Assembly: GCA_039024315.1 (NCBI GenBank)
Contig: JBCCQN010000046.1
Coordinates: 1-43,228, forward strand
Origin: JBCAWW01 sp039024315
GTDB taxonomy: Bacteria; Bacteroidota; Bacteroidia; J057
DNA length: 43,228 bases
Direction: 5' to 3'
Below are positions 1 to 8,353 of this stretch, in pieces (the first letter of the stretch is position 1; the number at the start of each line of letters is the position of its first letter). The position numbers and the translations under genes are program-made. The notes below the pieces were generated by a model. The model saw only the letters and a program-made list of their open reading frames with translations, did not search any database and was not told the origin of the DNA.

Positions 1-2171
1 CCGACAACATGGGTAACATCCTCGGTCTCCCTCCGGGCGACATGGTTGACTTTAGCGGTGCAGGTACCGGCGAATGCTGGGTCTGGGGACTTAGCTATAC
101 TGGCAACCTTACTGCCATGATGGGCGATAATGCGACTTCCGTAGCCCTATCTGACGGCTGTTACGATCTATCCAGTAATTTTGTCGTGGTATTTAGAGAT
201 ACCATCGTTGGCGGTACCGTTTCTACAGCAGCTGGCGATACGGTTTATTACTGCCCTAGCAGCATGGGAGGCCCAACTGGCGTCTTCAATATCGATAGTA
301 TGGGTGCCCAAGGCCCTAACTTCCAATATGTCGTTACCGATAACCAAGGGACTATCCTCGGTCTGCCGCCTGCAGACATGGTTAACGTCACCCCTGCAGG
401 TCTGGGCGAATGCTGGGTCTGGGGTTTGAGCTACTCTGGTGAGATCACCGCAATGGCGGGTGATAATGCTATGAGTACTACTCTTACTGATGGTTGCTAC
501 GAGCTATCCAGCAACTTTGTGGTCATCTTCCGCGATTCTGTAGCCGGCGGTATGGTTTCGACCCAAATGGGTGCTGACACCGTAGATATCTGCCTCGGCG
601 GTACGCCTGAAGTAATGCGCTTTGATAGCACCGCTACCTTCGGCAGCAACTTCCAATATGTCGTTACTGACAACATGGGTAACATCCTCGGACTACCTCC
701 TGGTGACATGGTGGACTTTAGCGGCGCTGGTCCTGGTGAGTGCTGGGTTTGGGGTTTGAGCTATACCGGAAATCTCACCGCTATGATGGGCGACAATGCC
801 ACTATGATTGATTTATCCGATGGCTGCTATGAGCTTTCTAGCAACTTTGTGGTGGTCTTCCGCGATTCTATCGAAGGGGGTACCGTAACTACTATGGAAG
901 GGGACACAGTATATTACTGCCCAGGAACCATGGGAGGCCCAACTAGCGTCTTCAATATCGATAGTATGGGTACAGTAGGTGCCAACTTCCAATATGTTGT
1001 AACTGATAACCAAGGTACTATCTTAGGTCTGCCACCGGCAGATATGGTAGATGTAGGGCCAGCCGGTCTAGGTGAATGCTGGGTTTGGGGACTAAGTTAT
1101 AACGGTACGCTTCTAGCCCAAGCAGGCGATAATGCGACTAATACCGTCTTAGCCGATGGCTGTTACGAATTGTCTAGCAATTTTGTGGTCATCTTCCGTG
1201 ACTCAGTGGCTGGTGGTATGGTTTCTACCCAAATGGGCGCTGATACTGTCAACATCTGCCTCGGTGGGTCGCCTGAAGCTATGCGTTTCGACAGCACGGC
1301 TACTTTCGGTAGCAACTTCCAATATGTAGTTACCGACAATATGGGTACCATCCTCGGACTACCTCCAGGTGATATGGTTGACTTTAGCGGCGCGGGTACT
1401 GGTGAGTGCTGGGTCTGGGGCTTGAGCTACACTGGTAATTTGACCGCTATGATGGGCGACAACGCCACCATGGTGGATCTAGCCGACGGTTGTTATGAAC
1501 TCTCTTCCAACTTCGTGGTGGTCTTCCGTGATTCGATCGAAGGCGGCATGATACAAAGCGAACAAGGTTCTGATACGCTATTGGTCTGCTATAGCGGAGG
1601 CACCTCTTTGGTCTATGCCTTTGACAGCACCGAGACCGTAGGAGCTAACTTTAACTATGTGGTAACGGATACTGCAGGTAACATCCTCGGGCTACCACCA
1701 GCAGATATGGTTGACTTCGGTGGTGCTGGCCCAGGTGAATGTTGGGTTTGGGGTCTAAGCTACAATGGCGAATTGACCGCTATGATGGGCGACAATGCGT
1801 TGACGACTGACTTGAGTAGCGATTGCTTCGAACTCTCTTCTAACTTCATAGTAGTGCTAAGAGATAGTACTGGAGCGCCTTGTGCGACCGCTATCGACGA
1901 TGAGCTTGACCTCCAAAGCTTCCGTCTCTATCCGGTACCCGCTCAGGATCAAGTAATCGTAGAGTTTGAACAAAGCAATACACAAAATCTCGACGCTCGT
2001 CTAATCTTGATTGATGCCGCAGGCAGACAGATTAGCAATACTACGCTTCAAGCAGGTGCTGGACAGCAAGTACGCGAAGAAATCAATTTGCAGGGCTTGG
2101 CTAAAGGAGTTTACGTACTACGTATCACTTCTGCAGAAGGCCACCTAAGCAAAAGATTTATCAAGTTATAA
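1..2171 (+). CDS. Giant repeat protein with T9SS sorting domain (5'-partial)
   Basis: The frame is open to the left edge, so only the C-terminal 722 or so residues are present; the ATG at 9 is internal to a repeat and is not a start. Six copies (the first cut) of a ~110-residue module follow one another. New copies begin with YVVTD at residues 107, 217, 329, 439 and 550 counted from the ATG at 9. Each carries ILGLPP, GECWVWGLSY and DGCYELSSNFVV, with conserved cysteines that could pair outside the cell. Residues ~636-720 form a T9SS type A sorting domain (FRLYPVPAQDQ to KGVYVLRI to KRFIKL), so the protein is exported and probably anchored at or released from the surface. Repeats alternate in two subtypes. 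Function is unknown; adhesion or a surface layer is a guess. A strong terminator follows. Confidence 0.9.
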   Translation, partial: DNMGNILGLPPGDMVDFSGAGTGECWVWGLSYTGNLTAMMGDNATSVALSDGCYDLSSNFVVVFRDTIVGGTVSTAAGDTVYYCPSSMGGPTGVFNIDSMGAQGPNFQYVVTDNQGTILGLPPADMVNVTPAGLGECWVWGLSYSGEITAMAGDNAMSTTLTDGCYELSSNFVVIFRDSVAGGMVSTQMGADTVDICLGGTPEVMRFDSTATFGSNFQYVVTDNMGNILGLPPGDMVDFSGAGPGECWVWGLSYTGNLTAMMGDNATMIDLSDGCYELSSNFVVVFRDSIEGGTVTTMEGDTVYYCPGTMGGPTSVFNIDSMGTVGANFQYVVTDNQGTILGLPPADMVDVGPAGLGECWVWGLSYNGTLLAQAGDNATNTVLADGCYELSSNFVVIFRDSVAGGMVSTQMGADTVNICLGGSPEAMRFDSTATFGSNFQYVVTDNMGTILGLPPGDMVDFSGAGTGECWVWGLSYTGNLTAMMGDNATMVDLADGCYELSSNFVVVFRDSIEGGMIQSEQGSDTLLVCYSGGTSLVYAFDSTETVGANFNYVVTDTAGNILGLPPADMVDFGGAGPGECWVWGLSYNGELTAMMGDNALTTDLSSDCFELSSNFIVVLRDSTGAPCATAIDDELDLQSFRLYPVPAQDQVIVEFEQSNTQNLDARLILIDAAGRQISNTTLQAGAGQQVREEINLQGLAKGVYVLRITSAEGHLSKRFIKL

Positions 2172-2191
2172 TTTGAGAAATTTGGTTAAGG

Positions 2192-2218
2192 GCCTCCCAG
2201 CAATGGGGGGCTTTTTTT
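2192..2218 (+). terminator. Intrinsic terminator of the giant repeat gene
   Basis: A 7-bp stem GCCTCCC/GGGGGGC (one G-T wobble) with a 6-nt loop is followed directly by seven Ts, 20 bases after the stop codon. Confidence 0.85.
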
Positions 2219-2229
2219 GTTTTGGATTA

Positions 2230-2251
2230 CCGCTGCGCGGAACGCTTAGTC
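2230..2251 (+). repeat. GC-rich mini-hairpin element, copy 1
   Basis: CCGC-TGC-GCGG followed by AACGCTTAGTC. The 4-bp stem, triloop and AACGCTYA tail recur at 37620, 41333, 20406 and, inverted, at 33901, 41529 and 6069. It lies between the two convergent gene ends at 2171 and 2396. Confidence 0.75.
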
Positions 2252-2275
2252 TATTTGTTGAAGGGAAGAGTTTTT

Positions 2276-2383
2276 GATTTGTTGAATGAATTGCCGTGAA
2301 CAGGAATTGGACAGGGAAGAAAAACTCAACAATTCAACAATTCAACAATTCAACAATTCAACAATTCAACAATTCAACAAATC
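2276..2383. repeat. Perfect 12-bp inverted repeat flanking the tandem array
   Basis: GATTTGTTGAAT at 2276-2287 is the exact reverse complement of 2372-2383, which is the last unit of the 8-bp tandem array. A transcript from either strand could fold over about 84 nt. Confidence 0.6.
2327..2380. repeat. 8-bp tandem repeat (CAACAATT)n
   Basis: Six identical units of CAACAATT at 2327-2374 plus a partial seventh, just beyond the 3' end of the DASS transporter gene. A decayed array of the same unit is found at 41908-41942. Perfect short tandem units like this are prone to slippage. Confidence 0.9.
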
Positions 2384-2395
2384 GTGTAAGCAGCC

Positions 2396-3850
2396 CTAAA
2401 ACAAATACGGAATCACAAACTGATAAAAGAGCACCAAAAGTCCGATTGCGACTAGGTTTAGGAGAAAGCCCGCCCTTGCCATCTCATGGACCTTGATATG
2501 CCCACTGGCAAAAACAATTGCATTGGGAGGCGTAGCCATAGGGAGCATAAAGGCACAGCTCGAAGCCATGGCAATCGGGATCAGCAAATGAAGCATATTC
2601 ACATCCAAACCCATCGCAATACCCGCAATCACCGGCGCAAAAATGGCAACCAATGCAACATTGCTCATCAATTCTGTCATAAAGAGCATAATCGAAATCA
2701 AAATCGCTCCCACTAGTAAGAGGCTGATCCCAGCGTTCTGTGAAACAGCATCCCCAATCAACTCAATAATGCCAGCCTTAGACATCGCACTCGCTAGGGC
2801 CAAACCTCCACCAAAAAGGATTAATATGCCCCAAGGCAGTTTCTGAGTATCGGCCCAAGTCAAACTAAACTCCCCTTGATTGAAGCGAAAGGGAATCGTA
2901 AAGAGCGAAAAGGCCGCCAACATACTAATCCCAGCATCTGTAAAGTGTAAAAAGTCAAACCACTCATTGAGATAGCCTCTTAGTATCCAAAGTAGCATCG
3001 TAATCACAAAAATGATGATGACTCGGCGCTCTGTCCTTCTAATAGGCCCTAATTTCCGTAACTCTGTCTCGATGAGGGATTTGGAATCTTCTCTTTTGCC
3101 AAGATGATTGGGGTAAATCCACTTGACCATAATCCAATAACTCACGCCTATGAGGATGCTACTAAAGGGCACTCCCATGACCATCCAATTCAAAAAGGAG
3201 AGTTGGATCTGATATTCATTCTCCACAAAGCCCACCATAACGGTGTTAGGCGGTGTCCCAATGATCGTCGCAATCCCACCAATATTGGCAGCATAAGCAA
3301 TACCCAGCATAATACTCAAGGCAAAGTTGCGGTCGCCTTTGGTAAAGCCATCTTCATCATTGATCAGTAGATGGATCACCGACAAAGCAATCGGCAGCAT
3401 CACAACCGTGGTAGCCGTATTGCTGATCCACATGCTCAAAAAAGCGGTCGCAATCATAAAACCAAGGATCACCCGATCAGGGCTAGTGCCCGTAACTTTG
3501 ATAATCGTGAGCGCAATTCGTTTGTGAAGATCAACCTTTTCCAGGGCTAAGGCCATCACAAAGCCCCCAAAAAACAGAAATATGATTGGGCTGCCATAAC
3601 TGGCCGCTACCGTTTTGATGTCAGCAATCCCCAGTAGAGGAAAAAAAGTCAAGGGGATCAGAGCGGTTACAGATATAGAAACCGCTTCGGTAATCCACCA
3701 AATAATCATCCATACCGCTATGGCCACCACTGGGTCAGCAGCATCACTGATAAGGATACTAGGAGCATTATAGAGGAATGAAAACAAGGTCGGGCCCAAC
3801 ATCAGGCCGATCCTTTGGTAGGAGGAGTAGGAGTCTTGAGTTGGTAGCAT
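2396..3850 (-). CDS. DASS-family (SLC13) sodium:dicarboxylate/sulfate symporter
   Basis: A 484-residue inner-membrane protein with about 11-12 hydrophobic segments. It shows the DASS hallmarks: a first SNT motif (ISNTATTVVMLP), a C-terminal MLPMATPPNAIVFASG segment like the SLC13 signature, and the internal duplication of the family (a half-site around ELMSNVALVAIF replaces a second SNT). Length is normal. It probably imports a di- or tricarboxylate or sulfate with Na+; the substrate cannot be read from sequence. The ATG start sits 97 bp downstream of a 2-hydroxyacid dehydrogenase gene on the same strand, but a hairpin lies between, so cotranscription may be partial. A paralogue is at 13924. 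Confidence 0.88.
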   Translation of the reverse strand: MLPTQDSYSSYQRIGLMLGPTLFSFLYNAPSILISDAADPVVAIAVWMIIWWITEAVSISVTALIPLTFFPLLGIADIKTVAASYGSPIIFLFFGGFVMALALEKVDLHKRIALTIIKVTGTSPDRVILGFMIATAFLSMWISNTATTVVMLPIALSVIHLLINDEDGFTKGDRNFALSIMLGIAYAANIGGIATIIGTPPNTVMVGFVENEYQIQLSFLNWMVMGVPFSSILIGVSYWIMVKWIYPNHLGKREDSKSLIETELRKLGPIRRTERRVIIIFVITMLLWILRGYLNEWFDFLHFTDAGISMLAAFSLFTIPFRFNQGEFSLTWADTQKLPWGILILFGGGLALASAMSKAGIIELIGDAVSQNAGISLLLVGAILISIMLFMTELMSNVALVAIFAPVIAGIAMGLDVNMLHLLIPIAMASSCAFMLPMATPPNAIVFASGHIKVHEMARAGFLLNLVAIGLLVLFYQFVIPYLF

Positions 3851-3888
3851 AGCAAAAACACTAAAATGCAGTATGATTCAGAAATCTT

Positions 3889-3918
3889 CAAAAAAGAAAG
3901 GCCTTTGTGCTCACAAAG
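3889..3918 (-). terminator. Hairpin with T-rich tail downstream of the 2-hydroxyacid dehydrogenase gene
   Basis: The 7-bp arms CTTTGTG/CACAAAG at 3903-3918 are followed on the minus strand by a T-rich stretch (3898-3889). The geometric loop is 2 nt, so the end pairs must open. Confidence 0.55.
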
Positions 3919-3947
3919 ACCTACTTTTTAAAGGATAGAGGGCCTAA

Positions 3948-5120
3948 CTACACGAGTGTTTCCTCTTTTGCCCGTGCTTTGAGCTCTGCAATAGAACCCA
4001 CGCCTAGTTGCACCATATTATTTCTGAGGTCATCTTTCATTAGGGCCGCGACATGGTCTCCACCGTATTGACCGAGAGCTGCTACCCCATAGACAAAACC
4101 TCGGCCCATGAGGACAAAATCAGCCCCTAAATACAAAGCTCGCATGATATTGAGACCCGTATAAATCCCACTATCAAATAGAATGGGAACCTGACCATTT
4201 ACGGCTTTGACGATAGAGGGTAAGGCTTCAATGGCCGGTAAAGCACCGTTGAATTGGCGTCCGCCATGGTTAGAAACCAAGATGCCATCCATGCCGGCAT
4301 CCACGGCCTTTTTAGCATCCTCTGGATGCAAAACCCCTTTTAAGACTACTGGACCGCCCCAAGCTTCCTTCAGTTCGCGACAATATTGCCAAGAAAGCGT
4401 TCCGCCCATGCGGTTACCCACAAAACCACTGACAAATTTCAGATTGTTGTTACGGGTATAATGCTCTACAGTCCGTAATCTTGGGATGCCGTTGAGCAGC
4501 GTATTATAAGTCCAGACAGGATGGGTAATCCCTTCCCAAATCATCTTAGGAGTAATGCTGGGCGGCATCTTCAGGCCCGCTCTTTTGGTGCGTTCCCGGC
4601 GACTAGCCATGGGTACATCAGCGGTAACCAAAAGGGTATGAAAACCTGCGGCCTTCGTTCTTTCTAGCAGGGAGTCTCTGATCTCACGATCTTTGGGCGG
4701 ATAAAGCTGAAACCAACCCATGTCGCCGATATGTTCACCTACCGTTTCTGGCGTTTCGGTTGCCACCGTACTGAGGGTATAGGGGATCTGGTTACGTTGA
4801 GCGGCAGCGGCGAGATAATGCTCGACCTTGGGCCACATCAAGCCAGTCAAACCTACTGGAGCGATCCCAAAAGGGGCGCTATACTTACGTCCAAAGAGGG
4901 TGGTTTCTAAATTGGCCTGTAGCTCTCCTTTGCAAAATTGAGGACGAAAGGTAATTTTTTGGAAGGCCTCTTGATTACGCTGGAGCAAATCTTCATCCCC
5001 GGTGCCAGATTGCAAATACTCCCAAGCAACTTTGGGAATCCGCTTTTTGGCCTTCTTGGCTAAATCTTGGATGGCAGGGTAGTCGTTGAATAAACGTTCT
5101 CTTTGTTTTTCGTATCCCAT
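3948..5120 (-). CDS. FMN-dependent alpha-hydroxyacid dehydrogenase (LldD/glycolate oxidase family)
   Basis: 390 residues, the usual length for this TIM-barrel family, which oxidises L-lactate, glycolate or related 2-hydroxyacids to 2-oxoacids through FMN. The active-site signature VSNHGGRQFNG is present with the catalytic His near residue 285, as are the conserved Tyr of WEYLQSG near residue 35 and the FMN-binding segments (FGIAPVGLTG, LVTADVP, GILVSNHGG). SNHGGRQ is the common variant of SNHGARQ. Which acid is oxidised is not visible. The following DASS transporter gene suggests uptake of a carboxylate plus its oxidation, an inference from order only. Confidence 0.88.
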   Translation of the reverse strand: MGYEKQRERLFNDYPAIQDLAKKAKKRIPKVAWEYLQSGTGDEDLLQRNQEAFQKITFRPQFCKGELQANLETTLFGRKYSAPFGIAPVGLTGLMWPKVEHYLAAAAQRNQIPYTLSTVATETPETVGEHIGDMGWFQLYPPKDREIRDSLLERTKAAGFHTLLVTADVPMASRRERTKRAGLKMPPSITPKMIWEGITHPVWTYNTLLNGIPRLRTVEHYTRNNNLKFVSGFVGNRMGGTLSWQYCRELKEAWGGPVVLKGVLHPEDAKKAVDAGMDGILVSNHGGRQFNGALPAIEALPSIVKAVNGQVPILFDSGIYTGLNIMRALYLGADFVLMGRGFVYGVAALGQYGGDHVAALMKDDLRNNMVQLGVGSIAELKARAKEETLV

Positions 5121-5175
5121 ATCTGGTTCTTATCAGCTATGTTGCCTCAATAATCGTTTCGCGAGAAGGTCTGGT

Positions 5176-5236
5176 TTTTCAAGTATTGAGACAATAGTTT
5201 TCAAGTATTAAGACAATAGTATTAAGTAGAAAGACT
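5176..5236. repeat. AT-rich dispersed element with 22-bp tandem duplication
   Basis: Two 22-bp units (5176-5197 and 5198-5219) differ at one base. Read on the minus strand the block is CTTTCTACTTAATACT, then ATTGTCT, then TAATACTTGAAAA. Related sequences occur at 6418-6499, 33849, 34778 and 41439-41528. The element lies between the 3' end of the IolW-like gene and the 5' end of the dehydrogenase gene. Confidence 0.7.
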
Positions 5237-5306
5237 AGACTTTTTGATCAGCGAGGACAAGGCTTCTTTGTACTTTATACTTTTCTCTTTTTACTTATTC
5301 TCCTTC

Positions 5307-5323
5307 TGTGAAAAATTTTCACA
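5307..5323. other. Perfect dyad TGTGAAAA-A-TTTTCACA
   Basis: An 8-bp perfect inverted repeat around one base, between the genes at 5120 and 5366. No T-tract follows on either strand, so it resembles an operator or mRNA hairpin more than a terminator. The regulator, if any, is unknown. Confidence 0.4.
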
Positions 5324-5365
5324 AAGATGGATAAAAACTCCCAGAAAAGGAGTCCATTTATCGCA

Positions 5366-6406
5366 TTAAAATGACACTATACGTCCTTCTTTGGCACTGC
5401 GCTCCGCCATATCTATGATTCGCATCACATCTCGGCCCTGAGAAGCCGAAACCGCCAACTCCTCCCCTTCTCTGATCGCAGCATAAATATTTTGGTAATA
5501 ATCCATATAATTGCCTGCCAGACTCTTAATGCGTCCTTTGAGCACGAGGCCGTTTTGTTCGGTATGGATATGGCCATAGTTTTCTTCCGTTTCTTCACCC
5601 CATTGGGGAACGCTAGGTTTGATGCCTTGCTTTAGGGCATCCTCTTGAGGGTCCAAACCCCACTTATAAAAACTGCCTTTTTCCCCTAAGACCTTATAGC
5701 GAGGACCAGGTTCGCGTACGAGATAAGAGCTTTTGACGATCGCCTTAAGGCCAGGATAATACAGGTGGATTTGAAAGGCATCTTCGATTTTACCACCGGC
5801 TCTTTCAATCCGTAGATCCGCAAAAACGCGTTCGGGGAAGCCGAAAAGCACCAAAGTCTGATCAATGAGGTGAGAACCTAAATTATACAATAAGCCTTTG
5901 CCGGGTCCAGGCTCTTCCTTCCAACTATCTTGTATATAGGTCCGATAGCGATCATAATGCGCCTCGTACTCCACTAGTCGTCCCAACATTCCCTCTTGAA
6001 TCAATTTTTGTACCGTCAAAAAATCCCCATCCCAACGACGATTATGGTAAACCGAAAGGCAAAGACCTGAGCGTTCCGCGAGGCGGACCAACTCATCAGC
6101 CTCAGTAAGCGTAGTCGTAAAGGCCTTCTCAACTACAACATGTTTTCCCGCTTTGAGAGCTGCTTCGCAGAACGGAAAGTGCGTGGGTTCTGGCGTATTG
6201 ACCACCACCAATTCTATCGAATCGTCGGCGAGAATTTCTTCAAACTGACGGGCAATCTTAATATTGGGATAGGACTCGGAGGCGTCGCTTTTGCTGCGTT
6301 GCCAGATGGTATCGAGGGTGAAATCAGCATGTGTATCTAACAAAGGCGCGTGGAACACCTTACCGGACATGCCAAAGGAACAGAGGGCGGTCTTGATGGG
6401 TTTCAT
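5366..6406 (-). CDS. Gfo/Idh/MocA oxidoreductase, IolW/YdgJ-like
   Basis: 346 residues with an N-terminal Rossmann fold (CSFGMSGKVFHAPLL, in place of GxGxxG) and the substrate-side lysine in VVVEKAF at K94, an EKA variant of the EKP motif. The segment VYHNRRWDGDFLT (residues 119-131) matches what I know of the YdgJ/IolW scyllo-inositol dehydrogenase branch, which reduces or oxidises cyclitols and sugars with NADP(H). The polyol specificity is an inference. A GC-rich mini-hairpin forms codons 106-111 (RLAERS). It is transcribed leftward, 112 bp downstream of asnS; long inverted repeats fill that gap. Confidence 0.83.
   Translation of the reverse strand: MKPIKTALCSFGMSGKVFHAPLLDTHADFTLDTIWQRSKSDASESYPNIKIARQFEEILADDSIELVVVNTPEPTHFPFCEAALKAGKHVVVEKAFTTTLTEADELVRLAERSGLCLSVYHNRRWDGDFLTVQKLIQEGMLGRLVEYEAHYDRYRTYIQDSWKEEPGPGKGLLYNLGSHLIDQTLVLFGFPERVFADLRIERAGGKIEDAFQIHLYYPGLKAIVKSSYLVREPGPRYKVLGEKGSFYKWGLDPQEDALKQGIKPSVPQWGEETEENYGHIHTEQNGLVLKGRIKSLAGNYMDYYQNIYAAIREGEELAVSASQGRDVMRIIDMAERSAKEGRIVSF
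6069..6086 (-). repeat. GC-rich mini-hairpin element inside a gene (IolW-like)
   Basis: Minus strand: CCGC-CTC-GCGG-AACGCTC. The stem and tail equal the intergenic copies while the triloop differs (CTC). It is translated in frame as RLAERS. Confidence 0.5.
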
Positions 6407-6417
6407 GCAGTAAAGTA

Positions 6418-6499
6418 AGTATTGGGTAGAGAGTAGCTAGTATTGAGACTTATCATTTGAGGTAAGTTAGTCAAGACTAGCTACTTTCTACTTAATACT
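6418..6499. repeat. 23-bp inverted repeat of the AT-rich family
   Basis: Arms at 6418-6440 and 6477-6499 are reverse complements with three mismatches, separated by 36 nt. The right arm contains CTTTCTACTTAATACT, shared with 5176-5236 and, in part, 34778 and 41491. It lies in the space after asnS, so it may form the 3' end of the asnS transcript. Confidence 0.7.
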
Positions 6500-6518
6500 C
6501 TGTACTTTAAGCTTATTC

Positions 6519-7943
6519 CTAAAACTCTGCGGTTTTAGGCGCACGTGGGAACGGTATCACGTCGCGAATGTTGCCCATGCCAGTAACGAAGAGCATCATA
6601 CGCTCAAAACCGAGTCCGAAACCACTGTGGACACAGCTACCATATTTGCGCAGCTCCAGGTACCACCAAAGCTCCTCTTCAGGAATGCCTTGATCTTTTA
6701 CTTTTTGCAGCAAGACATCATAACGCTCTTCGCGCTGTGAACCACCTACGACCTCACCGATTCCAGGGAAAAGAATATCCATGGCCGCTACCGTCTTATC
6801 GTCTTCATTGAGACGCATATAAAAAGCCTTGATGCCTTTGGGGTAATCGGTTACGATCACAGGTTTACCAAAATGCTTCTCTACAAGGTAGCGCTCATGC
6901 TCAGATTGCAAATCTTTGCCCCATTCGACGAGATACTCAAACTTCTTCTTTTTGAAGGGCTTGGAATTGCGTAGGATGTCGATGGCTTCGGTATAGGTAA
7001 TGCGTTCGAAATCGTTGTCCACCACAAAACGGAGGGTATCCAAAAGTGGCATCGGACGACGCAATTCTTTTTTCATGTTTTTCTCCTCCTGCTCGATCCG
7101 ATCATGCAGCACTTGCAAATCATCGGCATTGTGCTCCATCACATACTTTATGATGTAGCGGAGAAAATCCTCGGCCAAGTTCATATCGTCCACTATATCG
7201 TGGAACGCCATCTCTGGTTCGATCATCCAGAACTCTGCCAAGTGGCGTGTGGTGTTAGAGTTTTCGGCCCGGAAGGTTGGTCCAAAAGTGTAGACTTTTC
7301 CTAGCGCCAAGGCACCAATTTCTGCCTCTAGCTGACCAGAAACGGTAAGGTTGGTCTCCTTACCAAAGAAGTCTTGGCTATAGTCCACCTTGCCGTCCTC
7401 GGTCATAGGAGGATCGGTAGGCGGCAAAGTAGTAACTCTAAACATCTCCCCTGCCCCTTCGGCATCACTACCGGTGATAATTGGGGTGTGGAGATAGAAA
7501 AAACCCCTATCGTTGAAATATTTGTTGACCGCAAAGGCGAGGCTATGACGGATACGGAAGATGGAACTAAAAGTCTTGGTCCGCATCCGTAAGTGCGCTT
7601 TTTCCCGTAAAAACTCTAAGCTATGCTTCTTTGGTTGAATCGGATAGGTCGCAGGATCTGCTTCGCCGAGAACCTCAAGGGATTCGGCGAGAAGTTCCAT
7701 AGACTGGCCACGGCCTTGAGAGGCAACTAAAGAGCCAGTAGCGGAGATACAAGCACCGGTATTGACTTTTTTGAGTAGTTCCTCGTCAAAATTTTCGAAA
7801 TCAACTACGATTTGAAGGTCTCTAATCGTAGAGCCATCATTGAGGGCGACGAAACGGCGAGAGCGAAAGGTACGCACCCAGCCTTGGACGGTGATGGTTT
7901 GTCCTTGAGGATCTGTCTGTAATAAAGTCGAAATGCTTGTCAT
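6519..7943 (-). CDS. asnS: Asparaginyl-tRNA synthetase
   Basis: 474 residues, typical of bacterial AsnRS. It charges tRNA(Asn) with asparagine in the cytosol. An N-terminal OB-fold anticodon domain (VQGWVRTFRSRRFVALNDGS) is followed by a class II catalytic core: motif 2 (FGPTFRAENSNTTRHLAEFWMIEPE) and motif 3 with GFGLGFERMMLFVTGMGNIRDVIPFPR at the C-terminus. The sequence RAENSNTTRHLAEF separates AsnRS from AspRS. The start ATG at 7943 follows the terminator of the FtsB-like gene. No Asn-tRNA-specific leader is visible. Confidence 0.97.
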   Translation of the reverse strand: MTSISTLLQTDPQGQTITVQGWVRTFRSRRFVALNDGSTIRDLQIVVDFENFDEELLKKVNTGACISATGSLVASQGRGQSMELLAESLEVLGEADPATYPIQPKKHSLEFLREKAHLRMRTKTFSSIFRIRHSLAFAVNKYFNDRGFFYLHTPIITGSDAEGAGEMFRVTTLPPTDPPMTEDGKVDYSQDFFGKETNLTVSGQLEAEIGALALGKVYTFGPTFRAENSNTTRHLAEFWMIEPEMAFHDIVDDMNLAEDFLRYIIKYVMEHNADDLQVLHDRIEQEEKNMKKELRRPMPLLDTLRFVVDNDFERITYTEAIDILRNSKPFKKKKFEYLVEWGKDLQSEHERYLVEKHFGKPVIVTDYPKGIKAFYMRLNEDDKTVAAMDILFPGIGEVVGGSQREERYDVLLQKVKDQGIPEEELWWYLELRKYGSCVHSGFGLGFERMMLFVTGMGNIRDVIPFPRAPKTAEF

Positions 7944-7950
7944 AGTATAT

Positions 7951-7980
7951 AAACTAAAAGAGGACGCAAAATTGCGTCCT
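7951..7980 (-). terminator. Terminator of the FtsB/DivIC-like gene
   Basis: Perfect 9-bp arms AGGACGCAA/TTGCGTCCT with a CTTTTAGTTT tail on the minus strand, located between the stop at 8011 and the asnS start at 7943. Confidence 0.7.
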
Positions 7981-8010
7981 AATCTCTATTTTTTCAAGTC
8001 CGATTTAGCT

Positions 8011-8331
8011 TTACTCACTTACGGAGAGGTAGATATCTTCGCCGGGCTTTTTCATCAAGTGTTTTTCGCGGGCGAAGCGCTCCATCTCCTCGAGGTCGCT
8101 GTAGATTAGGTCGCGTTGGTAGTCGAGGGACTGAATCGCCGAATTATAAAAGTGGAAATTAGCCTCCAACTCGGTAATCCGCTGATCCATTTTTTGATGG
8201 GCTTGCCAATTATAGCGATCAAAAAAGAACATCCATATACCTGCAGCCACCAATACTACCAAGTATTTGTTGGTTAACACTTTGAGAACAGGGGCAAGTG
8301 CAGATTTTATAGTAGGATTTTTATGTGCCAT
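8011..8331 (-). CDS. Septum formation initiator (FtsB/DivIC family)
   Basis: A 106-residue single-pass membrane protein: a basic N-terminus, one membrane segment (residues ~24-40, LVVLVAAGIWMFFF), then a heptad-like coiled coil (QKMDQRITELEANFHFY) and the conserved C-terminal motif ERFAREKHLMKKPGEDIY. This is the standard plan of FtsB/DivIC divisome proteins, which pair with FtsL and FtsQ in the periplasm. Length fits. A consensus promoter lies 23 bp upstream of the ATG. Which of FtsB or DivIC it corresponds to cannot be said. Confidence 0.9.
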   Translation of the reverse strand: MAHKNPTIKSALAPVLKVLTNKYLVVLVAAGIWMFFFDRYNWQAHQKMDQRITELEANFHFYNSAIQSLDYQRDLIYSDLEEMERFAREKHLMKKPGEDIYLSVSE

Positions 8332-8353
8332 TGGCGTGTCCTAATTACGCTTT

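Noticed and set aside
813..1013. Antisense open frames inside the repeat protein and other genes
   Set aside because: They are in shadow frames of clear genes, repeat with the repeats, and show no protein features of their own.
2327..2380. CRISPR array
   Set aside because: Repeats are 8 bp without spacers and there are no cas genes; it is a simple tandem repeat.
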